The translations under genes were made by a program, and so were the position numbers. From the NCBI GenBank assembly GCA_948144175.1, contig CANXME010002002.1, positions 558,001-622,000 of the forward strand: a DNA stretch of 64,000 nt, written 5' to 3'. This DNA comes from Closterium sp. NIES-65 (taxonomy: Eukaryota > Streptophyta > Zygnematophyceae > Desmidiales > Closteriaceae). This document shows positions 1 to 9,309 of the stretch, piece after piece (within the stretch, counting starts at the first letter, position 1; the number at the start of each line of letters is the position of its first letter). Below the pieces are notes generated by a model. That model did not search any database, had not been told where the DNA came from, and saw only the letters and a list, made by a program, of their open reading frames with translations.

Positions 1-860
1 CGTGGTGAGGGAGAAGCACCCGCTGCTGAGCATACCCATCACCGCTACAGCCAGCCCCAGCAGAGTAAACCCCCACTCCCTCACCAGCAACTCCCTCTTT
101 TCCCATCCACCACCCCCTTTGGTTGACCTCGTGTCCCCGACTCACCTGAGCCATCATTTTACACAGCAAGCCGGCATGCGAAACAGCCAGCTGAAACAAG
201 TCAGTGGTGAGGGAGAAGCACCCGCTGCTGAGCATACCCATGACCGCCACAGCCAGGCCCAGCAGTCCCCCTGCCAGCTCCCCCTTCCCATCCACCAGCC
301 CCCTTGGTTGACCTTGTGTCTCTCACTCACCTGTGCCATCATTCTACAAACCAGGCCGGCATGCGAAACAGCCAGCTGAAACAAGTCAGTGGTGAGGGAG
401 AAGCACCCGCTGCTGAGCAGACCTATGACCGCCACAGCCAGGCCCAGCAGTCCCCCTGCCAGCTCCCCCTTCCCATCCACCAGCCCCCTTGGTTGACCTT
501 GTGTCTCTCACTCACCTGTGCCATCATTCTACAAACCAGGCCGGCATGCGAAACAGCCAGCTGAAACAAGTCAGTGGTGAGGGAGAAGCACCCGCTGCTG
601 AGCAGACCTATGACCGCCACAGCCAGGCCCAGCAGTCCCCCTGCCAGCTCCCCCTTCCCATCCACCAGCCCCCTTGGTTGACCTTGTGTCTCTCACTCAC
701 CTGTGCCATCATTTTACAAAGCAGGCCGGCATGCGAAACAGCCAGCTGAAACAGATCCGTGGTGAGGGAGAAGCACCCGCTGCTGAGCATCCCCATCACC
801 GCCACAGCCAGGCCCAGCAGCCCCCCTGCAGGCTCCCCCTTCCCATCCACCAGCCCCGAA
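1..860 (-). repeat. 185-bp tandem array of one H+-PPase exon plus its donor site
   Basis: The same block starts near 241, 426, 611 and, more diverged, 796, so the period is 185 bp. A further diverged unit is at the left edge. Read on the minus strand, each unit holds GGLLGLAVAV(I/M)G(L/M)LSSG ... SHAGL(V/L)C(R/K)MMAQ followed by GTGAG, which is the end of one H+-PPase exon and its splice donor. Because 185 is not a multiple of three, the units need splicing rather than read-through. The copies nearest the middle are almost identical, which suggests recent expansion or homogenisation. Confidence 0.9.
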
Positions 861-2439
861 TTCCGCCCCAGCCACACCGCCGCCGCCACGGCCAATCCCA
901 CGATGACAGCTGGCGGCGCGGCGGCGGCAATCCCGAGGGCGAGGCCGGAGGAGATGTTGGATGCGTGGCCGGAGGAGGAGGCGATTGCGAGGGAGCGGAC
1001 GGGGGGGAGGTGCGGGGCGGAGAGGAGGGAGGAGGAGAGGAGGAGGAGGATGGAGGAGAGCATTCCGAGGAGGGCGCAGAAGAAGAAGTGCAGCCAGGCT
1101 AGAGGGGCCTGCTCCGTGAATAGCAACCACCTGGTCGCCTGGAAAGGGCGGGTTGTGAATGGGATGGGCACAAATGGGAAAACAAAAGGGAAAGGTGGGG
1201 GAGCAAGGGGGGATACGTAAGGGCTGTGCTCATCTTAATATAGTCACCTGGTCACCTGAGGGTTGATTTGGGTGGGTAGGGACGAGAGAGGAGCATTGGG
1301 AGGAGGATGGAGGAGAGCATTCCGAGGAGGGCGCAAAGGAAGAAGTGCAGCCAGGTGTTTTGGTGCTGTGAGCAACACATACAGTGCCCCTCCGTGATGC
1401 AACAAGCAACCCACTTACCAGGGCAAAGGAGGAGACAGCGAGCACAAGCGAGAGGGCATATCCGTTGAATACACACCCCACCACCTCCTCTGCTGCTGCG
1501 GGCAGCACAGCAAACCATACCAGAAACACCCATACAGAGCCCCCCCATTCAGGGGCTACAATGGGAGCCACTTACCAGGGCGAATGATGAGACAGCGAGC
1601 ACAAGCGAGAGCGCGTATCCGTTGAATACACACCCCACCACCTCCTCTGCTGCTGTGGGCAGCACTGATCCCCGCACCATGGGCGAGCGGGGAGAGGAGC
1701 GGAAGAGCGGCGAGTGCGAGGAGAAGGGGGAGGAGGAGGAGGAGTAAGAGGAAGAGGAGTCGACGGGGAGAGAGTGAGGGAGGCGGGAGGAGCCAGCAGC
1801 AGCAGAGACGGAGAGTATGGCTGCGGCTGATGTGAGGAGGTCGAGAGAGAGCACCACGAGGGGCAGAAGAATGAACCCTGTTGGGTCTGGATTGGTAAGG
1901 AGAGGGGAGGGAGGGAAGGGAAGGGGGGGAGGGCAAGGAGGGAGGTGTATGTAAGGTCGATGATGACATGTGTGGGGCCTGGCTTTTGAGGGGCCTCAAA
2001 AGTTGTGAGGCGCCTCAAAAGGTGCATGTAAGGTCGATGATGACATGTGTGGGGCCTGGAGTGGGAGAGTGTGAAGCAAACGAGTGGAATGGGGGGGAAA
2101 TCAGGGAAGGGAAAAGAGTGAAAGAAGTGCTGCAAGGGAAGCAAACCTACTGTCGATGGCGCAGTGCTGTGCCACATGCGCCCCCAGCACCATCGACGCC
2201 AAAGCCAAGGCAAATCCTGAGTCGCTTCTGAGATTAATCAAAAGCAAAGGCAAACCTACTGTCGATGGCGCAGTGCTGTGCCACATGCGCCCCCAGCACC
2301 ATCGATGCCACTGCCTCCGCTGCAGCCAGGCAGAACGCCTCACACGCCCTCGCTGCCCCCCTCGCCGTGCCCACCCCCACCTGCTCTCCACGGACGCATG
2401 GAGAAGGATACGAGGGTGGGGGTGAGAGGGAAGAAGACA

Positions 2440-2512
<73 letters not shown>

Positions 2513-5500
2513 GCAACTTGATGCAGGGGGTAATACAGAGAGGAGGGAGGAGCGAGAAGCGAGTTTTAACGACCCTTCAAAATAGGCCTTAAGAAAACAA
2601 AACCTCGAAAACAGACCCACCATGTCAGCAACAGCAACAACATTGGCGCCCCCTCCTGCCGCCTCAGATGCGCTTCTGTCCATCCTCGATATAAGCTTGT
2701 GGCCCAGAGCCAGGGAGCGGGAGAAGATGGACGGCGGGAGGTGGTAGAAGAGAGACACCACTGCCGCCCCGAAACAGAAGCAGACAAGCAATGCCGGCAC
2801 TGCGGTGGGAGGGGTGAGTAGGGGGAGGATGGAGGGAAGGTGAGGTACGGAGGAGAGGATAAAAGGCAGAATCAAGATGAGGCAAGAGAGTGAAGTTGCG
2901 TTATATTTTCGGCTTTTCACTGCTTGCTTACAATCAGTGGGCTTAAGGCCTGCTGAAGCCATAGCTGAACCCGCAGTAGCGGCCGAGGCAGCAGTGGCGG
3001 AGACGCCTCTTCGTTTTTGTGCAGTGAGGGAGGCGGGGAGCGGGGCGAGGTGCATGTGGAAGAAGGCGAGCAGGGCGCTGTAGTTGATGCCCAGCCCCAC
3101 CACCGGCACTGCTGCCACCACCAGCGCTGCTGCTCCCGCTGCTCGGATTGCAACCTGTGGGTGGGGAGCGGTTGAAAACGATACGCATGGGAGGGGTTGA
3201 CAGAACCATATGCATGGGGTATTGTGCAAGAAAGGAAGAAGGCGAGCAGGGCGCTGTAGTTGATGCCCATCCCCACCACTGGCACTGCTGCCACCACCAG
3301 CGCTGCTGCTCCCGCTGCTCGGATTGCAACCTGTGGGTGGGGAGCGGTTGAAAACGATACGCATGGGAGGGGTTGACAGAACCATATGCATGGGGTATTG
3401 TGCAAGAAAGGAAGAAGGCGAGCAGGGCGCTGTAGTTGATGCCCATCCCCACCACCGGCACTGCTGCCACCACCAGCACTGCTGCCCCCGCTGCTCGGAT
3501 TGCAACCTGGGGATGGGGAGGGTTGTTGCGTTAACTTGTGGTAGCCCTTGTTGCGTTAACTTTGTGGTAGCCCTAACTCGGCTTCCAGTCATTCTCTCTC
3601 TTGCCTACCTCCACAACCTCATTTTCTCCCCAACCCCTCACTCCCTTTCCTTTCTTGGAAAATTCCGAACGCACCATTTCTTGGCCTCTGCCTACAGTTG
3701 ATTTTTTAGTGTGGTTGTGCTGCCGTCAAGACAGGGACACGAGTGTGTTCTGGTTTTCTCACCTGAAGGGCCTCCTGAGGGGATCGCCTGGCAGCAACAG
3801 CAATCCTGGCAGCAGCCGGCACGGACAGGTGTAAACAAATACCACTGTATTCGTATTAGTATTCGATATTCGACAAATATCAAATACAAATCAAATACAA
3901 ATGCCCCTTACAATTCGAAAGTATTTGACGTTCAAGTATTCGAGTATTCGGTTTAGATAACCGGTTATTCGAATACATATTCGATTCGTTCTTAAGTTAC
4001 TGAACCACTCAAACCAGCCGCTATTATTCACGAAATCTTGAGTAAACAATACAAAGGACTCTACAGAACGGCCGTCAGAGCCATGCTAACTGAGCAAGGG
4101 GCCAATGAGTTAGAGTAAAAGGGTGTGAATGATACTTCAGTATGCATTTAAGCCCCACCGTGAATCATGAGATCCTTGTTTGAGCTACAATATGCTATTC
4201 GAAACCGTATTCGACACACCATGTATTCGAATTGTATTCGAATTCGTGGAGGGACAGGTATTCGAACAAATACAAATACAGCCATGTATTCAACAATTAT
4301 TCGTTTTAGATAACCGTATTCGAATCCGTATTCGTTTTTACACCCTTACAACCACACAGTAGCGTGTGCAGCAAGAGTCATGCAGAACCCTCCCAGGAGG
4401 AAGGCGAGGAGAGAAGCGAAATGACAATGCCTTTGTTCTTTTACCTGAAGGGCCTCCTGAGGGGATCACCTGGCAGCAGTGGCAATCCTGGCAGCAGCCG
4501 GAACAGACACCCACACAGCAGCATGCGCGGCAAGGGCCATGCAGGACCCTCCCAGGAGGAAAGAAGGAGAGCAGCGAGACGATAACATGCGTTTTTTTAC
4601 CTGAAGGGCCTCTTGGGGGGATCGCCTGGCAGCAGTGGCAATCCTGGCAGCAGCAGGCACGGAAACCCACACAGCAGCGTGTGCTGCAAGAGCAATGCAG
4701 GACCCTCCCAGGAGGAAAGAAGGAGAGCAGCGAGACGACAACATGCGTTTTTTTACCTGAAGAGCCTCTTGGGGGGATCGCCTGGCAGCAGTGGCAATCC
4801 TGGCAGCAGCAGGCACGGACACCCACACTGCAGCGTGTGCTGCAAGAGCCATGCAGGACCCTCCCAGGAGGAAAGAAGGAGAGCAGCGAGACGACAACAT
4901 GCGTTTTTTTACCTGAAGGGCCTCTTGGGGGGATCGCCTGGCAGCAGCAGCAATCCTGGCAGCAGCAGGCACGGACACCCACACAGCAGCGTGCGCTGCA
5001 AGAGCCATGCAGGAGCCTCCCAGGAGGAAGGAGAGCAGCGAGACAAAGGCGAGCAGGGAGCGGTGCACCCCGGTGGCCTCCTGCTGAGGTGAGAGCTGGT
5101 GAGAGAGGTGGATGAGCGCCACCAGCATGGTGGCCACTAGCACCGCCTTGGCTGCTGCTGCTGTCACCGCTGCTCGGAGAGTTGAGGCCCCTCTTTGGAC
5201 GGCTGCTGTCACCTGGTGGGGGCAGGAGAAGTGAAGAGAAATGACAAGGAGTGAAGAGGAGTGAGGTGGCATGAGGGAAAGGTTCAGGGAGGGAGAGATG
5301 AGGGAGAACGGTGCATGCCGGTGGCCTCCTGCTGAGGCGAGAGCTGGTGGGAGAGGTGGATGAGTGCCACCAGCATGGTGGCCACTAGCACCGCCTTGGC
5401 TGCTGCCGCTGTTACGGCTGCTCGCAGTGTGGACGCTCCCCTTTGGACCGCTGCTGTCACCTGGTGTGGGCAGGGAGGAGCGCACGAGGGGTGACGAAGA

Positions 5501-6960
5501 CTGAGACGACTTTTGAGGCGCCTCAAAAGTCGCAGCGTGGCCGCTCCCCTTTGGACCGCTGCTGTCACCTGATGTGGGCAGGGAGGAGTGCAAGAGGGGT
5601 GACGAGGACTGAGGAGGAAATTTTTGAGTCGACTCAAAAATAGGATGCCCCCCGCTGCACTGCTGCTGTCACCTGGTGTGGGCAGGCACGGAGGAGCGCA
5701 AGAGGGGTGGCGAGGACTGAGGAGGAAATGGGAGTGGCTAACGAAGGGAGGGAGGAGAGAGGGAGCAGCGCACGCCCATGACCTCCTGCCGAGGCGTGAT
5801 GTCTAAAACAAGAAAACAAAAACATACTGAAAACGAAATTGCTAACAATGTGAAGACAGTGTGAGTGAGTGACCACAACGTGTGGGAGGGAAAGGGGGTG
5901 AAGCAGACAAAGAGCACAACAAGCAGGTTGACAGGGAGTGAGGAGGTCTGGAGCTGCTCCTCACCCCCATCCTCCAACCCAACCCCCACAACCACCCCCA
6001 CCCCCAACCCACCTTTGGTCATCATATTTGGTCCGCATCCAGGAGCCAAGCAGTCAGGGGAGCACGGGGACAGGAAGTGCAAAGAGGCAAAGAGCCAGGG
6101 GAGCACGGGGACAGGAAGTGCAAAGAGGCAAAGAGCCAGGGGAGCACGGGGACAGGAAGTGCAAAGAGCACGGGGACAGGAAGTGCAAAGAGCACGGGGA
6201 CAGGAAGTGCAAAGAGCACGGGGACAGGAAGTGCAAAGAGCACGGGGACAGGAAGTGCAAAGAGCACGGGGACAGGAAGTTCAAAGAGCATGGCAGCAGC
6301 GGCGACGAGGAAGACGGGGATGAGCACCGGGGAGGTGAGCGAGGCCAGCAGGAACGCCAGCAGGAAGGGCGAGCAGGCAGACGAGCAGCGGGGCTAGCAG
6401 GAAGGCGAGAAGGTGGGCAGAGAACGCATGGGCCTTGTTGCTATCCCTGAGAGCCAACCCACCTGTCTGAGGGTGTTCCCGCCGTCATCCCTGGACCGCA
6501 CCCAGGAGGCGAGTAGCGAGGCAAAGAGCACGGCAGCAGCGGCGAGGAGGAAGACGGCCAGTGCCATCCCAACCCACAAGCTTCCCCTCCCCCTCCCCCC
6601 ACCTAAACCTAGACTAACAACCCACCTGTCTGAGGGTGTTCCCTCCATCATCCCTGGACCGCACCCAGGAGGCGAGCAGGGAGGCAAAGAGCACGGCCAC
6701 AGCGGCTAGGAGGAAGACGGGTATGAGCACCGGGGAGGTGAGCGAGGCGAGTAGGAACGCCAGCAGGAAGGGCGCTGCTACCAGCAGCCTCGCCACCTTT
6801 ATTCCACGGAACAGGTCAGGACTCTGGGAAAGGGGGTGGGGAGAAGGGGGGTTATGTTGTGGGAAGGGGGGTGCAGGTGATAAGCAACGGTTAAGCTGGC
6901 AGAAGGCTATTTGCAAGAAGGGCGACGCTACTAGCAGTCTCACCTCCTTTATTCCGCGGA
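1..6960 (-). CDS. Type II-like H+-pyrophosphatase paralogue, 5' part, with multiplied exons
   Basis: Pieces in minus-strand order follow the Arabidopsis AVP2 (Golgi, K+-independent, proton-pumping pyrophosphatase) family from the N-terminus on: FRGIKVARLL...SWVRSRDDGG (6626-6823), VQRGAS...LSPQQEATG (about 5320-5462), VWVSVPAAARI...SPQEALQ (4.4-5.0 kb), RAAGAAALVVAAVPVVGMG (3.0-3.5 kb), VPALLVCFCFGAAVVSLF (about 2605-2815), AEAVASMVLGAHVAQHCAID (about 2250-2385), VLSLDLLTSAAAIL...GYALSLVLAVSSF (1572-1860) and TRWLLFTEQAPLAW...GHASNISSGLALG...VAVMGMLSSG (700-1145). The C-terminal half lies beyond the left edge. Exons end in CAG|GTGAG-type donors. The membrane segments are kept. The acidic signature expected as DVGADLVGKVE reads ALGHKLISRMD, and the expected DNVGD...DLFES block reads VGVGTARGAARACEAF, so pyrophosphate binding is probably lost. 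It could be a degenerate paralogue or a membrane protein with a new role. Exon limits are approximate, and the true start codon was not found. Confidence 0.72.
1225..1545 (-). repeat. Partial duplicate of two adjacent H+-PPase exons
   Basis: The stretch repeats AAEEVVGCVFNGYALSLVLA (full copy at about 1572-1680) and WLHFF(L)CALLGMLSSILL (full copy at about 1040-1120). The exon pair is therefore present twice in different states of decay, with intron-like sequence between. Confidence 0.75.
1944..2059. repeat. Direct repeat of ~38 bp with two palindromes at the junction
   Basis: The sequence beginning GTRYATGTAAGGTCGATGAT is present at 1944-1981 and 2022-2059. Between the copies lie CTTTTGAGGGGCCTCAAAAG (1983-2002) and a decayed second palindrome ending GAGGCGCCTCAAAAG (2002-2021). 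Nothing else separates the copies. Confidence 0.9.
2140..2215 (-). repeat. Partial copy of the ASMVLGAHVAQHCAID exon
   Basis: The minus strand reads ASMVLGAHVAQHCAID followed by an in-frame stop context. It repeats the 3' part of the exon at 2250-2385, including the sequence after the codon for Asp. Confidence 0.8.
2442..2509. repeat. (TA)n microsatellite
   Basis: An uninterrupted TA run of about 34 units lies in an intron of the H+-PPase-like gene. Confidence 0.98.
3050..3525 (-). repeat. 176-bp triplication of the VPVVGMG exon
   Basis: The segment starting GCAACCTGTGGGTGGGGAGC recurs at about 3150 and 3326, with a diverged start near 3503. Each minus-strand copy encodes VAIRAAGAAALVVAAVPVVG and then (M/L)GINYSALLAFF. 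AVP2-family proteins have one such transmembrane helix. Confidence 0.9.
3747..5040 (-). repeat. ~156-bp array of the VWVSVPAAARI exon, about five copies plus one split copy
   Basis: The donor-side motif ACCTGAAGGGCCTC is seen near 3760, 4441, 4600, 4755 (variant) and 4910. Each minus-strand unit encodes GGSCMALAAHAAVWVSVPAA and then ARIATAARRSPQEALQ before GTGAAA or GTAAA. This corresponds to the GMWVSVRANVR...REALQ segment of AVP2. The outermost copy is split by the insert at 3826-4348. Confidence 0.9.
3826..4348. mobile_element. hAT-like MITE inside an exon copy
   Basis: This AT-rich, non-coding insert of about 520 bp has inverted ends GGTGTAAA (3828-3835) and TTTACACC (4337-4344) and many subterminal copies of GTATTCG/CGAATAC, a layout typical of hAT-derived MITEs. 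Flanking sequence on both sides continues the same ~156-bp exon repeat (GGCACGGAC | CCACACAG...), so it landed in one copy after the array formed. An 8-bp target duplication is not clearly preserved. No transposase is present. Confidence 0.6.
5508..5531. repeat. 24-bp perfect palindrome
   Basis: The core is CTTTTGAGGCGCCTCAAAAG extended by GA/TC on each side. It separates two direct copies (about 75 bp) of the sequence CGCTCCCCTTTGGACCGCTG and its continuation. Confidence 0.95.
5620..5641. repeat. 22-bp perfect palindrome
   Basis: The core is TTTTTGAGTCGACTCAAAAA. It lies between the second and third copies of the CTGCTGTCACCTG...GACTGAGGAGGAAA unit. Confidence 0.95.
6043..6300. repeat. 24-bp minisatellite
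   Basis: The unit AGCACGGGGACAGGAAGTGC plus AAAG is repeated about ten times, some units carrying the insert AGGCAAAGAGCCAGGGG. It expanded from within a copy of the N-terminal membrane-segment exon of the H+-PPase-like gene; the remaining part of that copy resumes at about 6290. Confidence 0.92.
6300..6960 (-). repeat. Copies of the first recognisable H+-PPase exon
   Basis: The best copy is 6626-6823 (acceptor CCCAG|AG, donor CAG|GTGGG). Further copies of its pieces lie at about 6310-6380, 6468-6575 and 6905-6962, encoding for example LFRGIK(V/E)(A/V)RLLVA(A/S)PFL and SWVRSRDDGGN. Confidence 0.8.
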
Positions 6961-6999
6961 ACAGATCAGGACTCTGGGGAAGGGGGTGGGGAGGGGACG

Positions 7000-9050
7000 G
7001 GGAAAAGGTGAGAGAAGGTCAGGGTTTTTGGGGGACTGGGGAGGAAGAGTGGGGGGAGGGCGGGAGGGGAAGGGCAAGGGGGAAAAAAACAGCTAGCCGA
7101 ACAGCATGAGTGAAGCGGAGCGAGCTAAGGAGCTAGGCGGATCTTACGGGCAATCGAGAACGAAAACAATGGGCACTCAGAAAAGGAAAAACTGGTCGTA
7201 AAATGGATCAGAAATTCCAAACAATAAAGATTCAGGGCGGGGAGGGGAGAGCACTGACGAGGTCGGGCACCACCACCACATGCTGCGCTAGACTGTCCTC
7301 GAACGGCGTCCGCGCCATGGGCTGACTCGTTTATAGGCGCCGATAGAGCAGGCCTGGGATGAGCTACCATCAAGTGCGGACCAATCAGCGGCTGCTCTGA
7401 AGGGGTTTGCGGTGCTGGGAGGATGTTGATTTGGAGGAGGAAGGGAAGGGGATGGAGGAGGAGGAGGGGGAGAGATGGAGAGGGGTGAGGTTTGGGGAGG
7501 TTGCAGTCATAATCCACCAGGTCAGCAGTCAGGTTATGAGACCATGGCAGATGCTAACGTTTGCGAGAGTAGCGACTCTTGAATAGGAGCTGGGTAGAAG
7601 AGGTGTAGGGTTGACTCAATGAGACCTGGACGTACGAGCTGCAGCTTGACGGCCTACATCCGCGTTGTGAGTTCGCTCACGAATAAGGCAAGGACGTTCA
7701 CGCCTCGCAGCTGCATTCACGCACTCGCATTCTCGTATTCGCAATCGCATTCTTGCGATCGCATTCTCGTATTCGCGATCGCATTCTCGTATTCGCAATC
7801 GCATTCGCTTATTCACAGTCGAATTCTCGCAATCCATTCTCGTATTCGCAGTCGCAATCGCATTCACGTTCTCTCAGTCGCCAGCCTCACAGTCGCATTC
7901 TCGCAATCGAATATTCGCACTAAGCCATTCCCGCACTCGCGATGGGGAGTCAATGCCACCATTGTCAATCTCACCTGTAAATTAGGAGGTGAGCGGCACG
8001 GTAAGCTTCAGATGTATCTGGTATGGAATCGCAACATTAGGATTCGACAGCGCGCGGCCATGGTAGGTGAAGCGTCCCGTTGCCAGTCTCACTCAACTCC
8101 TGATTTTGTTTTGCTGCTCAGAAAGCGAAGTGACGTGAACACCCTTGTTGCTGCTTGCGACAAAATCGAGGGAAGTGTTCGGTAGAGGATAACTCGAATA
8201 ACCGACGGCTTTAGCATGTGGAAACAATTGGAGTTTAGAAAAACCAGCCTGCTATGTGATAGTATTAACAATGTTTGCTTTCAGCACAAGTTCACAATAC
8301 AAGCAGGCGATTCATGTCAATTCCTTATAAACAATAAACCACAAGCATCTCCTGAAAGCATCACCCGATTGCTCGCCATCCACGTTCACAGGCAGAAGAA
8401 ACCCTGACACCACATGAAACTTGAGCACTTGCAGTTTCCTGCCCTTGCAACCCAGGTGATTACTTTCCCTTGTAACCAGCAGTCTCCCTCTCACAACCGA
8501 ACCCAGTGTACCACCACCACAGTGTTGCGAAATAGTAGAAATTCGAAAAAGTAGAAATTCCTTACCGCTATTCCAGTGGTACTCTGCATCAACACCTCTT
8601 CTCATCCATCTCAACTTAAATCCCCTCCCCAGTCTCCGCTCTTCCCCAACGCTCCCTCTCTCTCCTCTCCCCCTCAACCTCAACTTCCTCCAAACTCTTC
8701 CTGTGCCTCCCCCTTCCATTCACCAATAGCATCCTCACCTCACCATGCAAGAAACATCTTTCTACCGTAAATTCCATAGCCATTCCACTTAAAGCCTTTG
8801 TCACTCCACCCTTCCACTCAAAAAGCCTCATCCTTACCTCACGGTTGGACATCAACGTAATCTGCATCGTCCACCTCACTCCATATTCCAGCCCTCTTCC
8901 CCATACCCCTCGGCTTCCTTGACTTACCTCGCCCTCTTGCTCTCCAAGGCCATTTCGCCTGCAGCCCACAGTGCATATCCGCAAGAAGAACCTGCTAATG
9001 AGAATGTGTGGCCCCTTCACCTGCCACTCCTCCACCATCCATCTCCCCCA
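7000..9050. other. No gene recognised; spacer with a minisatellite
   Basis: Open frames here are short and match nothing I know. The stretch probably includes the upstream region of the H+-PPase-like gene. 7715-7935 is a degenerate minisatellite built on TCGCATTCTCGTATTCGCAA. The rest looks like plain intergenic sequence. Confidence 0.6.
7715..7935. repeat. Degenerate TCGCATTC/TCGTATTCGCAA minisatellite
   Basis: Short words TCGCATTC, TCGTATTCGC and GCAATCGCATTC alternate for about 220 bp without a fixed frame. Confidence 0.8.
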
Positions 9051-9058
9051 TTCGTCGG

Positions 9059-9190
9059 GGGTTCTTCACTTTGGCACCGCAGTGCCGGCAGCAGAACCGA
9101 GCGTGCCGCACATACATGTGGAAATGGTCCAAACTCACACACGCATGGTCGGAAACCCCCTCCCCTTGCTGCCACTGGCTCCTCCTTTAA
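9059..9190 (-). repeat. Downstream copy of the last coding piece of the F-box/LRR gene
   Basis: About 130 bp match 9318-9450. The minus strand reads DHFHMYVRHARFCCRHCGAK followed by VKNPRRMG. Most differences keep the protein sequence, so the copy was probably under coding constraint or is recent. No palindrome lies between the two copies. Confidence 0.85.
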
Positions 9191-9309
9191 ATCTCATCTC
9201 TCCCCACTCTTCCAATCCCAGTAGCTTCTGCCCCCGAACTCCCGTCCTCTCCCTCTCTGCCCTCCTCTGCCTCTCTTCCCCCTCCTGCCCCTGCCCCTGA
9301 CTCTTCCAG

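Larger units (their letters stand above)
5080..5690 (-). repeat. Copies of the LSPQQEATG exon and its acceptor-side flank
   Basis: Two long copies, about 5085-5212 and 5320-5462, encode VQRGAS(T)LR...ALIHLSHQLSPQQEATG. Two shorter copies, near 5533-5612 and 5645-5730, hold only the CTGCTGTCACCTGGTGTGGGCAG end and the adjoining intron. Palindromes at 5508-5531 and 5620-5641 separate the last three copies exactly. Confidence 0.88.

Noticed and set aside
7720-7930. Apparent CRISPR-like regular repeat
   Set aside because: The short words have no constant spacers and no fixed repeat length; it is a degenerate minisatellite in eukaryotic DNA.
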